From Rheinheimera sp. (GTDB lineage: Bacteria; Pseudomonadota; Gammaproteobacteria; Enterobacterales; Alteromonadaceae), in NCBI RefSeq assembly GCF_030690345.1, contig NZ_JAUYGV010000001.1, forward strand, positions 496,001 through 560,000: a stretch of 64,000 nt of DNA, read 5' to 3'. This document shows positions 55,455 to 63,466 of the stretch, one piece after another. The notes under the pieces are model-generated. The model was not told the origin of the DNA and searched no databases. It saw nothing but the letters and a program-made list of their open reading frames with translations. Each line of letters starts with the position of its first letter. The first letter of the stretch is position 1. The translations under genes and the position numbers were made by a program.

Positions 55455-56504
55455 TTACAGCGCAGGATAATCGGTATAGCCCTCTGCCCCGCTGGCATAA
55501 AACAGCTCTGGTTTAGGCGTATTTAATGGCGCATCTTTGGCAAAACGCTGCACCAAATCCGGGTTAGCAATATAAGGTATACCAAAGGCCACTGCATCTG
55601 CGGTGCCCGCCGCCAGTGCCGCTTCAGCTGAGGCTTTAGTGAATTTTTCATTGGCAATATACACACCAGCAAACTGCTGCTTCAGTTGCGGGCCCAGGCT
55701 ATCGTCGCCTTGTGCTTCACGGGCACATATAAAAGCAATACCACGTTTGCCCAGTTGCTGCGCCACATAGCCAAAGGTATCGGCCCGGTGTGAGTCGCCC
55801 ATAGTATGCGCATCGGCGCGCGGTGCTAAATGCATACCTACGCGGCCGGCGCCCCATACGGCAACTACCGCATCGGTTACTTCCAGCATTAAGCGGGCAC
55901 GGTTTTCAATGCTGCCGCCATAGTTGTCGTTGCGTTTGTTGGTGCTGTCCTGCAAAAACTGATCAAGCAAATAACCGTTAGCACCATGAATTTCCACGCC
56001 ATCAAAACCGGCTTTTTTCGCATTTTCTGCGCCCTTGCGGTACGCCTCGACAATACCGGCAATCTCTGCAGTTTCCAGCGCGCGCGGCGTAACATAGGCT
56101 TTTTTCGGCCGCATTAAACTAACGTGGCCATCCGCCGCAATAGCACTGGGTGCCACCGGCAGTTGGCCATCTAAATAATGCGGATCCGAGATACGGCCCA
56201 CATGCCACAGTTGCAACATAATACGGCCACCGGCCTGTTGCACCGCAGCCGTTATCTTACGCCAGCCGGCAACTTGCTCGTCAGACCAAATACCCGGCGT
56301 ATCGGGGTAACCTACGCCCATAGGGGTAACCGAGGTAGCCTCGGTTAAAATTAAGCCGGCACTGGCGCGCTGCACATAGTATTCCGCCATCAGTTCATTT
56401 GGCACACGGCCCTCGCTGGCACGGCAGCGGGTTAACGGCGCCATAATAATGCGGTTAGGTAACTGTAAATCGCCTACTTTTATCGGCTCGAATAAACTGG
56501 TCAT
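55455..56504 (-). CDS. Old yellow enzyme family alkene reductase (NemA-like)
   Basis: A 349-residue FMN TIM-barrel enzyme reducing activated C=C bonds such as N-ethylmaleimide or nitro compounds with NADPH. It opens LFEPIKVGDLQLPNRIIMAPLTRCRA and has the substrate-binding pair in VEIHGANGYLLDQFL, then DNYGGSIENRARL. It lies 37 bp after an ArsR-family gene and probably forms an operon under that repressor. A toxic-electrophile role is inferred. Confidence 0.94.
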   Translation of the reverse strand: MTSLFEPIKVGDLQLPNRIIMAPLTRCRASEGRVPNELMAEYYVQRASAGLILTEATSVTPMGVGYPDTPGIWSDEQVAGWRKITAAVQQAGGRIMLQLWHVGRISDPHYLDGQLPVAPSAIAADGHVSLMRPKKAYVTPRALETAEIAGIVEAYRKGAENAKKAGFDGVEIHGANGYLLDQFLQDSTNKRNDNYGGSIENRARLMLEVTDAVVAVWGAGRVGMHLAPRADAHTMGDSHRADTFGYVAQQLGKRGIAFICAREAQGDDSLGPQLKQQFAGVYIANEKFTKASAEAALAAGTADAVAFGIPYIANPDLVQRFAKDAPLNTPKPELFYASGAEGYTDYPAL

Positions 56505-56541
56505 AATGTGATCCTGTTGGTTAATACTGAATTGATGTATG

Positions 56542-56853
56542 TCAGAGTTGATTGCTGATTTGCGCCAGAAACTGTTGGATCAGCGCTTCATCACGTTTAA
56601 AAAAATGCCACTGGCCTACTTTCTGGCTGCTTATTAGCCCCGCGCGCTGCAAGGTAGCCAAATGCGCCGATACGGTACTTTGCGACAAGCCGGTTTTACG
56701 CTCCACTTTACCGGCACACACGCCAAGGCTAAGCGGATGCTCCTGATCAGCAAAATACTGCTCCGGCGTTTTCAGCCAGTGCAAAATGTCACGCCGCACC
56801 GGATGCGCCAGCGCCTTAATAATGTCGTCCAGCTGTTTTGGGGTAAGTGTCAT
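56542..56853 (-). CDS. ArsR-family transcriptional regulator
   Basis: A 103-residue winged-HTH protein: KALAHPVRRDILHWL, then KTGLSQSTVSAHLATLQRAGLISSQKVGQWHFFKRD. The start at ATG 56853 opens MTLTPKQLDDIIKAL as in related regulators; an upstream open frame has no family resemblance. Cysteines are few (one in LGVCAGK), so metal sensing of the SmtB type is not apparent. It probably controls itself and the old yellow enzyme gene through the palindrome next to its promoter. Confidence 0.9.
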   Translation of the reverse strand: MTLTPKQLDDIIKALAHPVRRDILHWLKTPEQYFADQEHPLSLGVCAGKVERKTGLSQSTVSAHLATLQRAGLISSQKVGQWHFFKRDEALIQQFLAQISNQL

Positions 56854-56876
56854 TTGTTGTTCATCGTTAAATTTAA

Positions 56877-56896
56877 ATATCGCGATAAAACGATAT
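56877..56896 (-). promoter_or_regulatory. Putative operator overlapping the arsR -10
   Basis: ATATCG (56877-56882) and CGATAT (56891-56896) are exact inverted arms around 8 bp, with an embedded palindrome TATCGCGATA at 56878-56887. It overlaps the -10 TATATA at 56894-56899, so binding would block transcription. Binding by the adjacent regulator is inferred. Confidence 0.6.
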
Positions 56897-56922
56897 ATAG
56901 GGTTAGTGTAACGGCATTTCAA
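56894..56922 (-). promoter_or_regulatory. Promoter of the arsR-old yellow enzyme operon
   Basis: On the minus strand -35 TTGAAA (56917-56922) and -10 TATATA (56894-56899) are spaced by exactly 17 bp. A G-run of eight lies directly beyond the -35 (56923-56930). Confidence 0.6.
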
Positions 56923-56988
56923 GGGGGGGGTTAAGTTAAATTGGGATTTGCACATAGACTGACCGCTAAGACGGCTACTAAATCAGTT

Positions 56989-57204
56989 TTAGCACCGAGC
57001 ATGGGACAGTCCGGCTAAATCAGTGACTTTGACATATAAATCCAGTTCTTCCATAGCATACTCTTTTGGAGGGTCCTGTTCCGGGCGCCAAAAAATTATT
57101 CCCCAATCGAAATAATGCCTGTAACAAATATCATCAACCTTCAAATAGATAACATTCGCAGGCTCCAGCAACTTTTCTAGACGCCTATGGCATTGCCTGA
57201 ACAA
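56989..57204 (-). CDS. Short hypothetical frame, possible gene remnant
   Basis: A 71-residue frame that starts with TTG and has no ATG start. It is rich in aromatic and charged residues (DDICYRHYFDWGIIFWRPEQDPP) and reads like a real protein piece, but no family is recognised and no ribosome site is seen. It lies in the otherwise empty 56854-57299 stretch between the arsR promoter and the HNH gene. It may be the tail of a lost gene. Treat as weak. Confidence 0.3.
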   Translation of the reverse strand: MFRQCHRRLEKLLEPANVIYLKVDDICYRHYFDWGIIFWRPEQDPPKEYAMEELDLYVKVTDLAGLSHARC

Positions 57205-57299
57205 ACAAGACTGTTAAAATTGACCGGCAGTGTACAAAGCGTCATTATCTGTGCAAGAGCGGTAAGGCTGCCGTGCAACCACGTTTAAACAGGACAAGT

Positions 57300-57644
57300 A
57301 TGAGCAAAACCAACAGCGGCGCCCAGGCTTATCAGCAGCAGGAACAAGGTTATCGCGATAAAGCGCTGAAAATGTACCCCTGGGTATGTGGCCGCTGTGC
57401 CCGCGAGTTTGTACACTCCAATTTGCGTGAATTAACCGTGCACCATATCGACCACAACCACAGCAATAACCCTGCAGATGGCAGCAACTGGGAGCTTTTG
57501 TGTATTTATTGCCATGATAACGAGCACAATAAATTCCACGAATTTGTGCTGTATGGCGGTACTACAGAGCAAAAAGTGGCTGCGGCTACCCATAACCCTT
57601 TTGCTGATTTAAAAGCTTTGCTTAATAAACCTAAGACTAAATAG
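57300..57644 (+). CDS. HNH nuclease family protein (YajD-like)
   Basis: A 114-residue small HNH protein. It has a CGRC knuckle (about 32-35), then VHHIDHNHSNN with the HNH histidines and CIYCHDNEH as the second metal knuckle. The length and sequence match E. coli YajD, whose biological role is unknown. I choose ATG 57300, with AGGA six bases upstream, over the longer frame from 57273. Confidence 0.85.
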   Translation: MSKTNSGAQAYQQQEQGYRDKALKMYPWVCGRCAREFVHSNLRELTVHHIDHNHSNNPADGSNWELLCIYCHDNEHNKFHEFVLYGGTTEQKVAAATHNPFADLKALLNKPKTK

Positions 57645-57667
57645 CCTGTTACAGACTACCCTGCCCG

Positions 57668-57883
57668 CTAGTCGCTCAGAATAATAACCACTACTACAAG
57701 CAGCGCACCGGCGGCCAATTGCGCTAACGTCAGCAGCGGTAATAGCGTAGTGTCATGCGTAAGCAAGCTGTTATAGCCAAACAACAGTGCCGCTGCCGGC
57801 AGGCTAAACAGCGTGATGACCAGGCTGCGCCGGTGCTGCCACAGCCAAAGCCTGATTTTTTGCCGTAATGTCAGTTTCAGCAT
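57668..57883 (-). CDS. Small two-helix membrane protein in ECF operon
   Basis: A 71-residue protein with a basic N-terminus (RQKIRLWLWQHRRS) and two membrane helices (about 21-38 and 47-69). I do not recognise a family. Its ATG overlaps the end of the sigma-factor gene by 7 bp, so it is translated with it. The position just after an ECF sigma gene suggests a membrane partner or anti-sigma, but it has no zinc-type anti-sigma motif. Unassigned. Confidence 0.6.
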   Translation of the reverse strand: MLKLTLRQKIRLWLWQHRRSLVITLFSLPAAALLFGYNSLLTHDTTLLPLLTLAQLAAGALLVVVVIILSD

Positions 57884-58419
57884 GAGGCGTTACTCCTGTC
57901 CAGCGTATTGCGTGCCTGCAGCATATAGGTTTTTACACTGCCCAGCGGGATCTGTAGTTTAGCTGCGATTTCAGTTTGTGAATATCCATAAAACTCAGCA
58001 TAAACAAAAACTTGTTGTTGAATAGTTGATAACGTCGCAATCAGCGTAGCGGCATCCAGCTGCGCGGCAGTGTTGTCGGTATGGCTTAGCGCACCGGGCT
58101 CTGCAGCGAACCAGCGATCTTTGAGCCTGGAGAAAATATTACCCGAGCGTTTAGCCTGCAGCATTTCATTGATAGCAATCCGCAGTAACCAGGTAGAAAA
58201 CTGCGCTTGTTGCTGAAACTGCTGAATATTTAAAAAGGCTTTAACGTAAGTTTCCTGCACCAAATCATCGATGTCGTGGCGCTGACCGGCAGATTTAAAC
58301 GCCAGAAAGGCGCGCAACTTAGTGTCATAGCGGCTGAACAGCTCATTAAATGCCGCCGCATCTCCCGACACCTGCACTATGGCAACCAGTTGCTCAACCG
58401 AGGCCTGTGTTAGCGACAC
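57877..58419 (-). CDS. ECF sigma-70 family sigma factor
   Basis: A 180-residue group-4 sigma factor: region 2 with LFSRYDTKLRAFLAF, DIDDLVQETYVKAFLN and FSTWLLRIAINEML, and region 4 with YSQTEIAAKLQIPLGSVKTYMLQARNTL. The start is GTG at 58419, 9 bp past the previous stop. It lies between two small membrane-protein genes on the same strand and differs clearly from the ChrR-partnered sigma at 50263. No classical anti-sigma is adjacent. Confidence 0.9.
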   Translation of the reverse strand: MSLTQASVEQLVAIVQVSGDAAAFNELFSRYDTKLRAFLAFKSAGQRHDIDDLVQETYVKAFLNIQQFQQQAQFSTWLLRIAINEMLQAKRSGNIFSRLKDRWFAAEPGALSHTDNTAAQLDAATLIATLSTIQQQVFVYAEFYGYSQTEIAAKLQIPLGSVKTYMLQARNTLDRSNASC

Positions 58420-58428
58420 AGCATGATC

Positions 58429-58821
58429 TTAATTCAGCCTTTGCCGATCAAGCCGGGCCAGCAGTAAAAACGCCAGCCCCAACAACGCCGGTAGAATGGC
58501 AATGCCGTTTAATGCGTCGTTTAAGTCCAAATTGCCATTTTGGCGAAAATCGGCAAAGTACGAAAACGCCAGAATACTGCCTGACAGCACCAACAAGAAT
58601 ACCCCTTTACGGGTATCGCGGTTGGCGGAAAAAAAGTGCAGCGCCACTTCACGGATCGTCTCTGGCGGCAAGGTTAGCTGCTGTTGTAATGAGCGTTCCA
58701 CCATCTGTAAAAACAGGCGCTTTTTCTTGTAGTTATACAGCAGTATTAACCCCATCAGCGCGACCAGGGCGCTGAAGACGATAAGCGGCACCAAAATTTC
58801 TGCCCATTCTTGTCCATTCAT
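58429..58821 (-). CDS. Membrane protein (DUF6249-like)
   Basis: A 130-residue protein with three probable membrane helices: about 8-28 at the N-terminus, 73-90 in the middle and 106-122 near the C-terminus. A cytoplasmic-looking segment with YKKKRLFLQMVERSLQ and LPPETIREVALHFF lies between the first two. It resembles the DUF6249 group that often stands beside ECF sigma genes. It is the first gene of the three-gene set, 9 bp before the sigma gene. Role unknown; a membrane anti-sigma is possible. Confidence 0.7.
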   Translation of the reverse strand: MNGQEWAEILVPLIVFSALVALMGLILLYNYKKKRLFLQMVERSLQQQLTLPPETIREVALHFFSANRDTRKGVFLLVLSGSILAFSYFADFRQNGNLDLNDALNGIAILPALLGLAFLLLARLDRQRLN

Positions 58822-58894
58822 ACTTATTTACTTAATTTCGTTGCCACAATTCTGCACCAAGGTACAGCTGCGACAGCAGTTGTTCAAGTACAGG

Positions 58895-59434
58895 TTATCC
58901 GGCCTCAGCCGGCTGATGGTCATAACTCAGCACATCGCTAAGCTGCCAGGCATCCCCTTGTTTTAACCAGACCGAAGTAAAGCGCGCGGTACCGGTTAGC
59001 TGGTCTGGCTTGCCCTCTTCACGCAAATAAAACTGATGCCGGCCATGTTGCACTGCACCATACAGGATGCCGTCACGATACAGCGGAAATGTGCTCAAGC
59101 TGCCCACGGTTAACTTGCGAATGGGCTTGTGCGCCATATCACCACAAATGTATTTTTGCGTGTTTTGCATAAACAAGGCTTTATCCTGAAAGCCGCCTTG
59201 ATCATGATAAAACTTCAGCTGCGGGCTGATGGTGGCATCCAGGTAAGCCAAATCGCACTGGTTAAAGCCGCGCTGAAAAAACTCAGCATCTTTTAATGCC
59301 AACTCGTCGTGCAAGCTTTGGTGTGGTTGGATTGCCGGCTTAGCCGACAGCTGTGCGGCAAACACGGCGGTGGTAAGTAGCAGGCTGCTGGATAAAACAG
59401 CGCAATAACGGGTAACAGATGTTTTGAGCGTCAT
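58895..59434 (-). CDS. Exported SnoaL/DUF4440-like protein
   Basis: A 179-residue protein with a signal peptide (about 1-26, TTAVFAAQ) and an NTF2-like fold seen in LHDELALKDAEFFQRGFNQCDLAYLDATIS, YHDQGG and the closing GDAWQLSDVLSYDH. Such proteins are found as periplasmic stress or enzyme-like proteins; no active-site assignment is possible. It lies 73 bp upstream of the DUF6249-like gene on the same strand, so it could be part of that transcript. Confidence 0.8.
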   Translation of the reverse strand: MTLKTSVTRYCAVLSSSLLLTTAVFAAQLSAKPAIQPHQSLHDELALKDAEFFQRGFNQCDLAYLDATISPQLKFYHDQGGFQDKALFMQNTQKYICGDMAHKPIRKLTVGSLSTFPLYRDGILYGAVQHGRHQFYLREEGKPDQLTGTARFTSVWLKQGDAWQLSDVLSYDHQPAEAG

Positions 59435-59558
59435 AATAAGTTCCGGTGAGTTAATCTGAAACTTAGATGCACGCCGGATGCGCTTTGGATTTACTGCGGC
59501 AAAATAATTTTTCGCCGCCGGTTATCCAAGTGCAATGTTAAACATATTTTCGCTGACT

Positions 59559-60551
59559 TTAACGCCCGGCGATAAGCATTAAGCGCTCTGCCTGCTGCTT
59601 TAACGCCTGCTTTAGTTCCGGCGGTGCAATAATGCTGAAATCAAACGGCAGCTGGCTTAACCATTGTGCTAAGCAATAGCAGCTGTCGGTACGGGTGCTA
59701 AGTAGTAAGCCCTCTGGCAGTGGCTTTAACATTGATGCCGTTTCACCCATCGCCTGTGCTGCTGTGTGTTTATCGGTATGCAACACAACCTGCACATCTA
59801 TATTACCCGGCATGCCATACAGGCTTTGGGTGAAATGTTCAGCCGAATCAAAACTGTCCGGTCGGGTAAAGCTATGGTCCAGTAACCCGATATGCTGCAG
59901 ACGGTCCAGCCGGAAGGTACGCAGCTCCTGCCTCAGATGACAATAGCCGCTCATATACCAGCGTCCGCTGCGAAACAGCAAACCATAAGGGTCAACTTGC
60001 CTGGCCACCGGCGCTTGCTGATAAGCGGCATAACGGATAGTGACCGAGCGCTGTTGCTCCAGTGCATCTAACAATGGTGCTAAATGCTGGCCCGGTGTTT
60101 CAGCGTCAGATGCAGGCAATATTAACTTAATGGTATCGGCAATAGCGCGGGAGCGGGATTTCAGCTTAGCCGGCATTACCCGCTCCAGCTTGGCCTGAAC
60201 ACTGCTGATAGCCGCTTGTGTATCGGCCAGATTAAGATTATGCGCGGCTAACAAGCCCAGCGACAACGCCAGGGTTTCGTCATTGGTAAACATCATTGGC
60301 GGCAATTTAAAACCGGCCACCAGCATATAGCCGCCGTCACAGCCCTGCTCGGTAGTCACCGGAATACCCAGCTGCTCCAGCGCCTGAATATAACGGCGCA
60401 CCGTGCGCTTATCTACGCCCAGCCTTGTCGCTAACTCAGTGCCGCTTAAGCGGCCGTGAGATTGCAGCAGCTCAAGCAGGCTAAGCACGCGAATAGTTGG
60501 GCCGCTCATCGGTAGCTGCGCTTTTTCATCAGTTGCCCCTGTTGTAGTCAC
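59559..60551 (-). CDS. YafY-type HTH/WYL transcriptional regulator
   Basis: A 330-residue regulator with an N-terminal helix-turn-helix of the HTH_11 type (SGTELATRLGVDKRTVRRYIQALEQLGIPV) and a C-terminal WYL domain (about 160-315, with FRSGRWYMSGYCHLRQELRTFRLDRL). It starts with GTG at 60551 or ATG at 60506; the second opens MSGPTIRVLSLLELL, typical of the family. It is divergent from a GST gene 142 bp away, a common pairing suggesting it controls that gene. Confidence 0.88.
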   Translation of the reverse strand: MTTTGATDEKAQLPMSGPTIRVLSLLELLQSHGRLSGTELATRLGVDKRTVRRYIQALEQLGIPVTTEQGCDGGYMLVAGFKLPPMMFTNDETLALSLGLLAAHNLNLADTQAAISSVQAKLERVMPAKLKSRSRAIADTIKLILPASDAETPGQHLAPLLDALEQQRSVTIRYAAYQQAPVARQVDPYGLLFRSGRWYMSGYCHLRQELRTFRLDRLQHIGLLDHSFTRPDSFDSAEHFTQSLYGMPGNIDVQVVLHTDKHTAAQAMGETASMLKPLPEGLLLSTRTDSCYCLAQWLSQLPFDFSIIAPPELKQALKQQAERLMLIAGR

Positions 60552-60693
60552 TGTTATTGCCGCTGTTGCTACAAGTTACAAAATATAACCGATAATTAGG
60601 ACGTATTCTGCCCTATATGGGTTTTATTCTGCCTTGGCGGCGGAAAACATCCGCCAATACCCTGACTTTTAGTGGCAACAAGGAATAAACAAC

Positions 60694-61317
60694 ATGAAAC
60701 CATTAACCTTATATACCAACCCTCAATCGCGTGGCCGCATTATCCGCTGGATGCTGGAAGAGCTGAGTGTGCCTTACGAGGTAAAGGTGCTGCAGTATGG
60801 CCCTGAAATGAAAGCCGCCGATTTTTTAGCGCTGAACCCAATGGGCAAAGTGCCGGTAATTACCCATGGCGATGTGGTAGTCACCGAAGCGGCCGCCATT
60901 TGTGCCTACCTGGCCGATCAGTTTGCCGACCAGCAACTGGCCCCGGCGCCGGATAGCCCAGAGCGCGCCAGCTATTATCGCTGGTTGTTTTTTGCCGCTG
61001 GCCCGCTGGAAATGGCCACCAGCGCCAAAGCCTTTGGCTGGCGTATTGATGCCGACAACGCAGCAGCCGTGGGTGCTGGCTTATACGCGGACACACTGAA
61101 CGCGCTGGAAACCGCCTTAGCTAACGGCCCTTATATTTGTGGTGAGCAATTTACCGCTGCTGATGTGTATGTGGGCAGCCATATTGAATGGGGCATGATG
61201 TTTGAAACCTTAGAGCCGCGGCCGGCTTTCACCCGCTATGTACAACGGCTGCAAGCGCGCAAAGCGGCCATTAAGGCTAATGAACTGGATGATGCCCTGC
61301 TAAAACAGCCGGCGTAA
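60694..61317 (+). CDS. Glutathione S-transferase
   Basis: A 207-residue GST with a thioredoxin-fold N-terminal domain (LTLYTNPQSRGRIIRWMLEEL, with the catalytic-type serine S12, and VPVITHGDVVVTEAAAICAYLAD) and a helical C-terminal domain with FTAADVYVGSHIEW. An AAGGAA ribosome site precedes the ATG. It abuts the stop of the convergent DUF1622 gene at 61317/61318. Confidence 0.92.
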   Translation: MKPLTLYTNPQSRGRIIRWMLEELSVPYEVKVLQYGPEMKAADFLALNPMGKVPVITHGDVVVTEAAAICAYLADQFADQQLAPAPDSPERASYYRWLFFAAGPLEMATSAKAFGWRIDADNAAAVGAGLYADTLNALETALANGPYICGEQFTAADVYVGSHIEWGMMFETLEPRPAFTRYVQRLQARKAAIKANELDDALLKQPA

Positions 61318-61692
61318 TTATTCTTTGCCGGAACGGCCCTGCTGCCAGGGCCATTTACCGGTTAATTCCAGCTCCAGCGTAAAGCTTAAAAAGGTACGGA
61401 TTAGCACCACCAGCGCCAGCACGCCCACCGTTTCAAATGTTAACTCCACGGCGACGGTATGAATAATGTCGGCCGCGATTAAAAATTCCAGCCCCAGCAG
61501 AATGCCGCGCCCCAGTTGCTGGCGCATCTGTTGCTGAATATCACTTAGCGAATCACCTTTGAGCAGCCGCCAACCACCATGCATCAGCGCGTAAAGCGCA
61601 ATAACGCTGATAATAGCAATCCCCAACAGCTCAATAGCAACAGCGCATAATTCCGGCAAATTGCCGGCAATGTTAGTTATTCCGTCTGTCAT
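61318..61692 (-). CDS. DUF1622 membrane protein
   Basis: A 124-residue inner-membrane protein of the DUF1622 family with helices at about 18-38 and two more near 66-108; its function is unknown. The motif GRGILLGLEFLIAADIIHTV is the family's hallmark. I choose ATG 61692, with AAAGGAG at five bases, over the ATG pair further up. It follows the HTH gene at 61729 on the same strand. Confidence 0.88.
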   Translation of the reverse strand: MTDGITNIAGNLPELCAVAIELLGIAIISVIALYALMHGGWRLLKGDSLSDIQQQMRQQLGRGILLGLEFLIAADIIHTVAVELTFETVGVLALVVLIRTFLSFTLELELTGKWPWQQGRSGKE

Positions 61693-61728
61693 ATCAGCTC
61701 CTTTCATCAACCAGGCGTAATCCGTGGT

Positions 61729-62466
61729 TCACGACTTTTTCAACAGTGGTTTAAACAAGCCAAACCGCCAGTCGCGCATCGCCAGCACTATGCTAACACC
61801 ATTGCGCTGCGCCAGTGGCAAACTGGCTTCCTGCCGGTTTAGTTCATTAAACTCACTGGCCAGCCGCCTGAGCTTGCGCTGAAATTCGTCGTTGCCGGCG
61901 GCGGATAACATACCATTTAGTACCAGCAGGCATTCGGCTTTGCTGTTGAAGCGGGCCTGAAAAAACTCCTGAGCAATTTTTTGTTGAAAAAAGCGCTGTA
62001 TCGGCCCGCCTTCACGCCAGCTGAAATTGGCGGATACCCGTAACCGGATCTTATTGTTTGGCAGTAGCTCTATCAGCTTAAGCCGGTCTAATTGCACCAG
62101 CTTACGGATACATTCGTGTTCGGACAACTGATACCAGTCCAGAATATCCTGCATGCTCCAGCGGTTAAGTACTGACACCGCAACCAGCAACAACGTAAGG
62201 TCACGCGTGATCTCTTCTTCCTGCTCATAGCTTAGCTGCTGCAATTGCTGCTGTTGTTCACTCATCAACTGCAGTAAGTCTGCCAGCTCCAGTTGCATCA
62301 GCTGGCAAACCTGTTCCAGTCGCTGCATTGTGAACTGCTTTTGTGAAAACAGCCTTTTCACACTGGCTTCTGTCAGTTGTAAATGCACAGCCACCTGCAC
62401 ATAGCTTATGCCGTGTTGTTTAAGTGCTTTTTTCACACAGCTAAGCATTAGGTCAATTTGCGACAC
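61729..62466 (-). CDS. Helix-turn-helix transcriptional regulator (XRE-like)
   Basis: A 245-residue protein with an N-terminal HTH of Cro/XRE form (LKQHGISYVQVAVHLQLTEASVKRLFSQ, 15-42) and a mostly helical C-terminal region including a Gln-rich coiled stretch (QQQQLQQL) and LNRWSMQDILDWYQLSEHECIRKLVQLDRLKLIELLP, which looks like a second winged segment. Start is GTG 62466 with GGAG close by, or ATG at 62448. A clear palindrome lies 12 bp upstream, consistent with self-control. It and the DUF1622 gene form a small operon. Confidence 0.82.
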   Translation of the reverse strand: MSQIDLMLSCVKKALKQHGISYVQVAVHLQLTEASVKRLFSQKQFTMQRLEQVCQLMQLELADLLQLMSEQQQQLQQLSYEQEEEITRDLTLLLVAVSVLNRWSMQDILDWYQLSEHECIRKLVQLDRLKLIELLPNNKIRLRVSANFSWREGGPIQRFFQQKIAQEFFQARFNSKAECLLVLNGMLSAAGNDEFQRKLRRLASEFNELNRQEASLPLAQRNGVSIVLAMRDWRFGLFKPLLKKS

Positions 62467-62477
62467 ACATCTCCAAA

Positions 62478-62496
62478 GGTATCAAAATGCGATACC
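62478..62496. promoter_or_regulatory. Putative operator upstream of HTH gene
   Basis: GGTATC (62478-62483) and GATACC (62491-62496) are exact inverted arms with a 7-bp spacer, 11 bp before the HTH start codon and downstream of its promoter. The divergent lipoprotein gene starts 100 bp away, so both could be regulated. Confidence 0.55.
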
Positions 62497-62523
62497 AAAA
62501 CAGTGATAACGCACTACTTTAGC

Positions 62524-62552
62524 ATATAAAGTATTAATTTATATTTATTCAA
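62524..62552 (-). promoter_or_regulatory. Promoter of HTH-DUF1622 genes
   Basis: Minus-strand -35 TTGAAT (62547-62552) and -10 TTATAT (62524-62529) are spaced by exactly 17 bp. Transcription would start near 62517, just before the operator palindrome. Confidence 0.5.
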
Positions 62553-62596
62553 ATTAGGCTGCATAGCAATTATTCATCGCACAAAGGAAATGCTCT

Positions 62597-63466
62597 ATGT
62601 ACAACCAAACCCGTTTATTAGTGGTGTTGATTATCATACTAACTCTGAACGCTTGTGCTACGCAGCAAACCGGCAGCCGCAGCAGCGTGGTGAACTATTT
62701 ATATCCGGATAAAACCGTGCCGGAAAATTCAACCGGGATCCCCCACCTTACGCTGCCACTGCGCATGGGTATTGCATTTGTTCCTGCGTCATCCGCTCGC
62801 CGCAGCAGCACATCAATACCCTGGGTAGAGGTGCACAATAATGAACTGACAGAGAATCACAAAGTACAGATTTTAAATAATATTGCCGCACATTTTACTA
62901 CTCAGTCTTTCGTTGAGCATATCGAGATTATCCCCTCTGCTTATCTGACACCAGGTGGTAGCTTTGCTAATCTGGACCAGCTTAAAGCTATGTTTAATAT
63001 AGATGTAATTGCGCTGGTATCCTACGATCAGGTGCAATTTACTGACGACAGTAAGTTATCGTTGAGTTACTGGACATTGGTGGGAGCTTATCTGGTGGCT
63101 GGTCAGAAAAATGACAGTAATACGCTGATGGACACCGCTGTATATGCGATAGACAGTCGCAAATTATTGTTTCGGGCACCGGGTACCAGTCAACTGAAAG
63201 GCCGTTCAACGCCGGTTAATCTGCAGGAAGAATTACGTCAGGATAGTCTGCAAGGCTTTATGCAAGCCAGCAATAACATGACAGCGAACCTTGAATTGCA
63301 GTTAGAACAATTTAAACAACGCTTAAAGCAGCAACCACAAGATATACAACTCAGCTATCAGCGTGGTTACAGCGGCGGCAGTATCGGAATGGGCGCCTTA
63401 TTGTTATTACTGCTTATATTCAGCAAACGTTTATTTACTTCGGCAACAGCAAGGTTTCGTCAATAG
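62597..63466 (+). CDS. Rhombosortase-target lipoprotein (GlyGly-CTERM type)
   Basis: A 289-residue lipoprotein with a lipobox cysteine at C20 (LTLNAC) and a C-terminal sorting tail: GYSGGSIGMGA (257-267, diglycine at 260-261), a hydrophobic helix (about 267-276) and a basic end (SKRLF...ARFRQ). This is the GlyGly-CTERM layout that rhombosortases cleave and resembles the so-called rhombotarget lipoproteins. The body has no recognised catalytic motif. A rhombosortase gene sits about 20 kb away. AAAGGAAA precedes the ATG, and its end overlaps the convergent NYN gene by 32 bp. Confidence 0.85.
   Translation: MYNQTRLLVVLIIILTLNACATQQTGSRSSVVNYLYPDKTVPENSTGIPHLTLPLRMGIAFVPASSARRSSTSIPWVEVHNNELTENHKVQILNNIAAHFTTQSFVEHIEIIPSAYLTPGGSFANLDQLKAMFNIDVIALVSYDQVQFTDDSKLSLSYWTLVGAYLVAGQKNDSNTLMDTAVYAIDSRKLLFRAPGTSQLKGRSTPVNLQEELRQDSLQGFMQASNNMTANLELQLEQFKQRLKQQPQDIQLSYQRGYSGGSIGMGALLLLLLIFSKRLFTSATARFRQ

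Larger units (their letters stand above)
56854..57299. other. Intergenic stretch between arsR and HNH gene
   Basis: About 446 bp holding the arsR operator and promoter (56877-56922), a run of eight Gs (56923-56930) and one weak minus-strand frame (56989-57204). Nothing else is recognised. Composition here is visibly more AT-rich than the neighbouring genes. Confidence 0.5.

Noticed and set aside
56923..56930. Eight-G run as sequencing error or phase-variable tract
   Set aside because: It lies outside any coding frame and just beyond a -35, so no frameshift can be judged; too short for a firm phase-variation claim.
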